This document shows positions 57,692-64,000 of a stretch of 64,000 nucleotides of DNA, one piece after another (position 1 is the first letter of the stretch; each line of letters starts with the position of its first letter). The notes under the pieces are model-generated. The model saw only the letters and a list, made by a program, of their open reading frames with translations, ran no database searches and was not told where the DNA came from. This DNA is from Bacteroidota bacterium (GTDB taxonomy: Bacteria; Bacteroidota; Bacteroidia; Cytophagales; Cyclobacteriaceae). The DNA lies in NCBI GenBank assembly GCA_947470895.1, contig CANIVF010000006.1:40833-104832 (forward strand). The letters are read 5' to 3'. Made by a program: the position numbers and the translations under genes.

Positions 57692-59869
57692 ATGCGGGTG
57701 CTTACTTGTATAGTTTTCATATTCTTATCGGTTCGGGTCTGTGGTCAGGAGGTAGCAGATACTATCCGATCTAAACAATTGGATGAAGTAGAGGTAAAAG
57801 GGATTCGGTTATTTGATCTTGAGCGTTTACCAGATTCTCGCGGTACAAACCTATGGGCCGGCAGGAAAAATGAGTTAATCAATATACAGAGTCTTAACGC
57901 CAATATTGCTGAAAAAACAGGACGCCAGATTTTCGCTAAAGTACCCGGTGTATTTGTTTATGACATGGATGGCAGTGGCAATCAAATGAATATTTCCACC
58001 CGCGGACTTGATCCGCATCGCGGGTGGGAATTTAATATTCGTAGAAATGGAGCAATCACTAATTCCGATATGTATGGTTATCCGGCCAGTCATTATAGTA
58101 TTCCGATGGAGGCCGTTGACCGGATTGAATTGGTGCGAGGTACTGGTTCATTGCAATACGGTGCTCAGTTCGGAGGCATGCTTAACTACATAACAAAAAT
58201 GCCAGACAGTACAAAGACGGTAAGTATTGAGAACATTACGTCAATGGGCTCATACGGTTTATTGAGCACCTATCTTTCTGCCAGTGGTAAAGTAGGTAAG
58301 TTTCAATACCTCACTTACTACACCAAGCGGGTTTCTGATGGTTACCGGGATCACGGTAAGACTGACTATGATGCACAATCATTCTTACTCACTTATTCTC
58401 CAACCACGCGACTGAAATTTACTGCCGATTTAAGTCGATCAAACTATGTGTATCAAATGCCAGGTCCGCTTACTGATGAGATGTTTCAGAACAACCCAAG
58501 GCAATCAACACGATCAAGAAATTATTTTAATCCTGAAATATATGTTCCTTCTTTTCGGATGGACTGGAGCCTGGGAGCGAAAACAACAATCTCGTGGTTA
58601 ACATCGGCCGTGTTGGGTTATCGCAATAGTGTGATGTTTGATAAGCCAGCCAACGTGCCCGATGCCATTGATCCAATCACCAATCAGTTTGCACCTCGGC
58701 AGGTTGATATCGATAATTTTAATAGCTACACAACCGAACTGCGTATTCTTCATCATTATAACCTCTTAAACCTGGAGAGCACCGTTGTTGGGGGTATACA
58801 ATTATTTAACAACGATTTGCATCGCAAGCAGCAGGGAAAGGGAACAACCGGAACGGATTTCGATCTCACGGTTAGGGAACCCAACTTCGGACGCGACATG
58901 CATTTGAAATCGAAGAATGTCGCACTTTTCGTGGAGAATAAATTTCAGTTGTTATCGGGTCTTTCTGTTACTTCGGGAGCACGATTTGAAGTAGGTGAGT
59001 CGGTGATGAGTGGTGCAATTATTTATTATGACCCCGGGTCTGTGCCGAATATTATTAAGCATAAATTTCCATTGTTGGGTATCAGTGCCCAATATCTGTT
59101 AAAGCGTGGAAACTCTTTTTATGCAGGCTGGTCTCAATCCTATCGCCCGGTCATATTTAAAGATATGGTGCCCACCTCCGTATATGAAAAAATTGATAAA
59201 AATCTCGAAGATGCATTTGGCTATAACCTTGAGGCAGGATTTAGAGGAAATGTAAAATCACTTCGTTGGGATATTGGTCTTTTTCAGTTGCAATATAACA
59301 AACGCATGGGCGCACAAGCTATGTATGACGAGCATGGAGAGTTCTATTTGTATCGTACAAATATTGGTAACTCCATGACCAGAGGAGCAGAAGTATTTGT
59401 GGAGTATGGAACCCGCTTATTGAAAGATATCTCACTTTCAGTATTTACGTCCACATCTCTTTTTCAAGGGAAATATACTGCAGGAGCGCTTCGCTCGGGT
59501 AATGTTAATATGGATATAGCTGGAAACAAAATTGAAAGTGTTCCGAATGTGATAACCCGCAATGGACTCAACCTTCATCGGAAAAAAGTGAGCATTTCTT
59601 TTTTGTATAGTTATGTCGGTAAAAATTATGCTGATCCTCTGAATACTGAAACGCCATCATCCACAGGCGCAGTGGGTATTGTGCCTGCGTATGGTTTGGT
59701 TGATATTAACTCAACGTTTTTGATTTTGGATCAAATTACACTTAGAATAAACTTCAACAATGTGACGAACAAGCAATACTTCACAAAACGACCGGCTTTT
59801 TATCCCGGACCGGGTGTCTGGTCTTCGGATGGTAGGTCGCTTGTTGTTTCGATTGGATTTAGAATATGA
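57692..59869 (+). CDS. TonB-dependent receptor (FecA-like)
   Basis: Plug domain (RQIFAKVPGVFVYDMDGSGNQMNISTRGLDPHRGWEFNIRRNG...DRIELVRGTGSLQYGAQFGGMLNYITK); C-terminal barrel ending in aromatic-type strand. Confidence 0.95.
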   Translation: MRVLTCIVFIFLSVRVCGQEVADTIRSKQLDEVEVKGIRLFDLERLPDSRGTNLWAGRKNELINIQSLNANIAEKTGRQIFAKVPGVFVYDMDGSGNQMNISTRGLDPHRGWEFNIRRNGAITNSDMYGYPASHYSIPMEAVDRIELVRGTGSLQYGAQFGGMLNYITKMPDSTKTVSIENITSMGSYGLLSTYLSASGKVGKFQYLTYYTKRVSDGYRDHGKTDYDAQSFLLTYSPTTRLKFTADLSRSNYVYQMPGPLTDEMFQNNPRQSTRSRNYFNPEIYVPSFRMDWSLGAKTTISWLTSAVLGYRNSVMFDKPANVPDAIDPITNQFAPRQVDIDNFNSYTTELRILHHYNLLNLESTVVGGIQLFNNDLHRKQQGKGTTGTDFDLTVREPNFGRDMHLKSKNVALFVENKFQLLSGLSVTSGARFEVGESVMSGAIIYYDPGSVPNIIKHKFPLLGISAQYLLKRGNSFYAGWSQSYRPVIFKDMVPTSVYEKIDKNLEDAFGYNLEAGFRGNVKSLRWDIGLFQLQYNKRMGAQAMYDEHGEFYLYRTNIGNSMTRGAEVFVEYGTRLLKDISLSVFTSTSLFQGKYTAGALRSGNVNMDIAGNKIESVPNVITRNGLNLHRKKVSISFLYSYVGKNYADPLNTETPSSTGAVGIVPAYGLVDINSTFLILDQITLRINFNNVTNKQYFTKRPAFYPGPGVWSSDGRSLVVSIGFRI

Positions 59870-59923
59870 TCCTTAATAGGGATTGTTATTTAGTTTTTTA
59901 TAGTTGTTGTTTTTGGGTGAAAG

Positions 59924-59949
59924 CCGGGCAGGGGTGCCCGGTTTTTTTT
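59924..59949 (+). terminator. Rho-independent terminator downstream of the TonB-dependent receptor
   Basis: CCGGGCA-GGGG-TGCCCGG followed by T8. Confidence 0.92.
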
Positions 59950-60021
59950 CTTATCGCAAACGATTTCAATTTCTTTCGAATTAATTTTTGGACTTGCTTC
60001 ATTCGTTCGTGTTAGTATAGT

Positions 60022-60497
60022 TATGAAGTGTCTTTCAGCGATTTTATATCTGGATATTCAGTTCCACCCAATGTGTGGGACGAAATGTGTCGCGAGGGTG
60101 AGATTCGCCCTTAGTACAAACTCTTCTTTGACTCATTAATTCAGGAACCAGGTACCGAGTTTTCTAATAAAGATGATCTGGCTAAGAAGCTTTTTGTGAG
60201 CCAAGGCGTTACGTTCACTGTGTATAGGGATGGCATTGAAAAAATATTTCCATTTGATGTCATTCCCCACATCATCCCAGCGGCTGAATGGAGTCATATT
60301 GAAAGTGGTATCAAGCAGCGCATCAAAGCCTTACTGTTTTTCTTCACGATATTTACCACGACCAGTTCATAATTAAAGACGGGGTGGTTCCCGCATCGCC
60401 TATTTATTCGGGTGGTGGCTTTCTGATTGTAAAAACAAGAGCTGAAATCAAGGCGTTGGCACAAAAATTAGCTACACTCTATTTTGGATATTCTTAA
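60022..60497 (+). pseudogene. Remnant of a circularly permuted ATP-grasp protein
   Basis: FISGYSVPPNVWDEMCREGEIRP*YKLFF...VSQGVTFTVYRDGIEKIFPFDVIPHIIPAAEWSHIESGIKQRIKAL, then a frame change at the T run near 60337-60341, then FLHDIYHDQFIIKDGVVPA. In-frame TAG 60112-60114; most of the family length is missing. Confidence 0.8.
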
Positions 60498-60506
60498 CCC
60501 GCGCGC

Positions 60507-61169
60507 ATGCCACATTTTCATATCCTTCAGCGCACACATGATAGTTATTCAGGTTTGGTGATCGACTCTGTAAATCAGATCAAGTTGTATCCTTGGAATG
60601 ATGAAATTCAGAATGGGAAAGAACATCCTGTTAATATTTTTCATCAGCCCGTGGTGCATACCATCAAAGATTATTTCGGAAATACGACCGGTTTTTTTAA
60701 AATTGTAACTCCGCATAGCAAACTGATTATTGATAACCTCATCGAGGTGGAGATGCATCCACCATGAAAGATTGAGTTAAGAAAATCCATTACCGATGTG
60801 GGGAAAGTGGTGGTTAGTGAAGAGAAACAAATACGGCACCACGCTTTTTTGAAAGCAGAACTGGCGTCCTGTCAGGCAGAAGTGCAAAATGCCATTCATG
60901 AAATTTTAGGTAAGGTGCAGCATCCTTTGAATACCATTCAGGAATTATCCAACTACATCGATGACAACTTCGCCCATCAGAAAGGCGTAACCAATATTGA
61001 AACCAGCGTAAATGACTTATGGACTTTGCGCTCTGGTGTATGTCAGGATTTTGCACATTTGCTTTTATATATGCTGCGTTTGATGGGAGTCCCTGGCCGT
61101 TATATCAGCGGATATAGTTGTCCGGGCAGTAGTGAGTGGAGAGGTGAAGGAAGCCACCCTTACGGTTAG
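60507..61169 (+). pseudogene. Remnant of a bacterial transglutaminase-like protein
   Basis: N-terminal domain (SYSGLVIDSVNQIKLYPW...DYFGNTTGFFKIVTPHSKL) and core with Cys (SGVCQDFAHLLLYMLRLMGVPGRYISGYSCPG). In-frame TGA 60765-60767; ends before the catalytic His/Asp. Confidence 0.82.
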
Positions 61170-61344
61170 GGACATTCCATGACTTGCGAAGAGCAGGGCC
61201 TTGGAGTGATTATTCGATAGCTTAGTTTGATTCGTTTGAGCGGATAACGAGATCAGAATAAAAAATAGGATAACCATCTAAAACAGCATGGCTAATGGTA
61301 TTCTGCTTTTCTGTATCAATTTCATAATGTAAAGTTAGCCTGTT

Positions 61345-62460
61345 CTAGTTCAATAATACGGTCTTTATCGCTTTACTAATCTCAGAAAACTTACTGTGAG
61401 CATTGTTGCAAAGTATGATGATGGTTTTATTCTTTTCGATAAACCGAATGATGATTGTTTTGTATCCAGGGTTATCGCCATCATGCCAAACAATTTGTTG
61501 ACCATCGTTTCCTGTTTCAAGGGTCCATCCAAATCCATAATTTGAAATTGAATCGTTAGTTAACATGTAGGGTGTGAATGCTTCTTTTAATGTTGCTTGT
61601 GAAATTATCTTTTCGGAATAAAGGGCACGATCCCACTTCAGAAGATCCGATGCCGTAGAGCTGATGCGACCTGGACCTTTTCGATCGCCTAACCAAATGG
61701 TGTAGTTAGAGGAGGGGAACGAATCGGCACGAACGTATCGGTGTTTATCTTCAACATAGATATGACCGCGGGCAAAGTTTTCAATGACTTTCTTTTTTTC
61801 TAAACTAAGGATGTCGGTGTTCTTCATCTCAAGTGGAGTGAAGATTCTTTCACGACAAAATTCTATGAAGTCTTTGCCAGATGCTTTCTCAGCAATACTG
61901 CCGAGCATGACGTAGCCCGTGTTGCTGTAGTCATATTTTTCGCCAGGAGCAAATAACGATGGTGGATGATGTTTTTTGAGATAGACCAAAATGTCTTCAT
62001 TGTTTGCCACTTTGGATTTATCCCAATGCTGATCCATGATGGTCTGATAATCGGGAAGGCCAGAAGTATGCGTGAGCAAATGACGAATGGTAATGCCTGC
62101 GTAGGGTAGGCCTGGAATATATTTTTCAAGAAGATCATCGTACGATAGTTTACCGTCTTCCTTCAGCATCATGATCACTATGGCCGTGAATTGTTTGGAT
62201 ACTGAGGCGAGCTCAAAAATAGCGGTGGTATCGAGTTGAGTTTTTGTTTCAAAGTTCAGGTAACCAGTAGCTTTATAATATACCGGCTTTCCTTGTTCGG
62301 CAATCAAAACGACACCACTAAATTCAGGAACTGTCGATAACACAGAATCAATTTTTTGAGGGAGTGCAGGTGTTGTCTTATCGGATATCTTTTGATTACA
62401 GCCAATCCATAAGGCAACAAGGAAAAGAAGCGGCAGGGATAGTTTTATAAAGCGTTTCAT
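61345..62460 (-). CDS. Serine hydrolase (class C beta-lactamase-like) lipoprotein
   Basis: FELASVSKQFTAIVIMMLKEDGKLS (SxxK), YDYSNTGY (YxN), WHDGDNPGY. Confidence 0.93.
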   Translation of the reverse strand: MKRFIKLSLPLLFLVALWIGCNQKISDKTTPALPQKIDSVLSTVPEFSGVVLIAEQGKPVYYKATGYLNFETKTQLDTTAIFELASVSKQFTAIVIMMLKEDGKLSYDDLLEKYIPGLPYAGITIRHLLTHTSGLPDYQTIMDQHWDKSKVANNEDILVYLKKHHPPSLFAPGEKYDYSNTGYVMLGSIAEKASGKDFIEFCRERIFTPLEMKNTDILSLEKKKVIENFARGHIYVEDKHRYVRADSFPSSNYTIWLGDRKGPGRISSTASDLLKWDRALYSEKIISQATLKEAFTPYMLTNDSISNYGFGWTLETGNDGQQIVWHDGDNPGYKTIIIRFIEKNKTIIILCNNAHSKFSEISKAIKTVLLN

Positions 62461-62549
62461 TTATTTTTGTTTGATGATCAGTCGGTTTGGTTCGCAATGC
62501 AACTTACGACTATCTAAAAGTAAGGAAGTAAAATTTAAATCTCAATAAC

Positions 62550-63179
62550 GTGCAAGACGCATCACTCATATTTCAGCATTTTCCCGATCTGACTGAAAAG
62601 CAGAAAATACAAATGGAGCAATTAGCTCAGTTGTATAAGGAGTGGAACGACAAGATCAATGTGGTTTCACGCAAGGATATTGAGAATATTTATATCAATC
62701 ACGTCTTGCATTCACTTGGCATTGCAAAGGTCATGTCCTTTAAAGCCGGCAGTGAAGTATTGGATGTAGGCACGGGTGGAGGTTTTCCAGGGATTCCATT
62801 GGCGATTCTCTTTCCGGAAACCAATTTTCACCTGGTAGATTCGATTGGAAAGAAAATTACGGTAGTAAAAGAGGTATCTGCTGCATTGGGTTTAAAGAAT
62901 GTAAAAGCAGAACAAATTCGTGCGGAAGAGGTGAAAGGGAAATACGATTTTATAGTGAGCCGTGCTGTTACGCGCATGAAGGAATTTTATGGCTGGGTAA
63001 ACAGCAAGACCAACGCCGAATCAAAGAACAGTCTGGATAATGGAATTTTATATTTGAAAGGTGGTGATCTGGATGAAGAAATGAATGAATTAAAACGTCC
63101 CTACAGTATTTACAACCTCTCGGATTATTTCAAAGAAGAATTTTTTGAAACAAAGCGTGTAGTGTACGTGCCGTTATAG
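62550..63179 (+). CDS. rsmG: 16S rRNA (guanine(527)-N(7))-methyltransferase
   Basis: YKEWNDKINVVSRKDIENIYINHVLHSLGIAK; VLDVGTGGGFPGIPLAILFPETNFHLVDSIGKKI; FIVSRAVTRM. Confidence 0.95.
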   Translation: MQDASLIFQHFPDLTEKQKIQMEQLAQLYKEWNDKINVVSRKDIENIYINHVLHSLGIAKVMSFKAGSEVLDVGTGGGFPGIPLAILFPETNFHLVDSIGKKITVVKEVSAALGLKNVKAEQIRAEEVKGKYDFIVSRAVTRMKEFYGWVNSKTNAESKNSLDNGILYLKGGDLDEEMNELKRPYSIYNLSDYFKEEFFETKRVVYVPL

Positions 63180-64000
63180 TTTGTAGCCGAAGAAATTCCC
63201 TGAAAATGTGGCTCCTGATTCTACAATCTCTCCAAGTATTTTGATGCTCTGCCCGGCAGTTAATTTAAACATGAACGTGGCATTAAAGCGAGGCGTATTC
63301 GAACCAAATGGTATAAACATAGGAATAGTATATTTGGTTGAATTATAGAATAAGCTAATCAAACCCGAATTGATAATACCGGCCTTTACATAGGTTCCCT
63401 CCAAGGTAAAAACGTAAATACCGTTTTCAGTGGCAGTAAATGAATTTGCACCGACTACATTAAAGCTGTCGAATTCTTCTGCTGTGAATACCATTTCCTG
63501 ATCGATTTGTAGTCCTGCAGTGGCATTCGTGAAACTGAAATTTATTTTAAATGCATAGTTTGTTGCAATGGCATTATCTACATAGAGTTTCGTAGTAGCG
63601 TCTGTGTTTGCCGTTGGTGTGCCTACATTCTGCACGCGAATACCACCGGCATTAGGATTAGTGGTTAGTACCTGTGTAAGGGTGTTGCTGATCGTAACAT
63701 TATTACCACCCGAAATAGCAAGATCATTTGTAGCTGGAGTGTAAGTGAGGGTTTGCTTGTAAGGCGAAAGATTAATAGGAGTAGCGCCTGCGTTATCGGT
63801 GACATTTAAAATGTTCGAAGTGGTATTGAGTGCCAAATCTTGAATTTCATTGGTAGCACTTTGATCTAAGTCTAGTGCATTCTGGGTGTCAACATAACTT
63901 TTGGTGGCCGCATCATTAGTTGAAGTGGGAGCTCCAAGATTTGTTATTTTTTGTCCTCCAGCATCACTCCCTTTGGTGAGCACTTGAGAAATATCCTGAA
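63174..64000 (-). CDS. Tail-fibre-like repeat protein with C-terminal C1q/TNF-like domain (truncated by window end)
   Basis: Frame open to base 64000. Two repeats, VLTKGSDAGGQKITNLGAPTSTNDAATKSYVD and VLTTNPNAGGIRVQNVGTPTANTDATTKLYVD; C-terminal ENGIYVFTLEGTY...FKLTAGQSIKIL...FSGNFFGYKL. Confidence 0.75.
   Translation of the reverse strand, partial: QDISQVLTKGSDAGGQKITNLGAPTSTNDAATKSYVDTQNALDLDQSATNEIQDLALNTTSNILNVTDNAGATPINLSPYKQTLTYTPATNDLAISGGNNVTISNTLTQVLTTNPNAGGIRVQNVGTPTANTDATTKLYVDNAIATNYAFKINFSFTNATAGLQIDQEMVFTAEEFDSFNVVGANSFTATENGIYVFTLEGTYVKAGIINSGLISLFYNSTKYTIPMFIPFGSNTPRFNATFMFKLTAGQSIKILGEIVESGATFSGNFFGYKL

Noticed and set aside
1-64000. CRISPR arrays, IS elements, integrases, prophage modules
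   Set aside because: No regularly spaced repeats, transposase or integrase motifs seen; the tail-fibre-like repeats at the right edge are not accompanied by phage genes in this window.

Overview
Chromosomal window from a Bacteroidota (Cytophagales-like) genome. This taxonomic call is inferred from T9SS type B sorting, PorP/SprF, SPOR/OmpA and TonB-receptor proteins. Most of the window is housekeeping: DAHP synthase/chorismate mutase, alpha-2-macroglobulin, PBP1C, pyrB/pyrR, a purF-like gene, membrane-arm nuo genes, murI, fabI, ispE, tgt, lptF/G, an ECF sigma factor and rsmG. No rRNA, confident tRNA, CRISPR array, IS element or prophage was seen. The places most worth a second look are: (1) a compact LysR-controlled set icd / small ORF / four-CxxC DUF6671-like protein / SbtA-type bicarbonate transporter / TerC; (2) an LRR - SPFH lipoprotein - LRR locus with an in-frame amber codon in one LRR gene and a 17-bp GAAA-tetraloop hairpin; (3) a stand-alone SecA NBD2-like protein just upstream of pbpC; (4) a decayed TPR-histidine kinase (H-box His replaced by Pro, broken frame) inside the nuo cluster; (5) a decayed circularly permuted ATP-grasp/transglutaminase locus; (6) a T9SS effector/PorP/OmpA trio in which both membrane proteins carry SPOR-like domains; (7) a secreted PAP2/vanadium-haloperoxidase-like protein with a TonB receptor and a predicted barrel. 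No wholly new system is demonstrated. Family calls rest on reading motifs by eye, with no database search.
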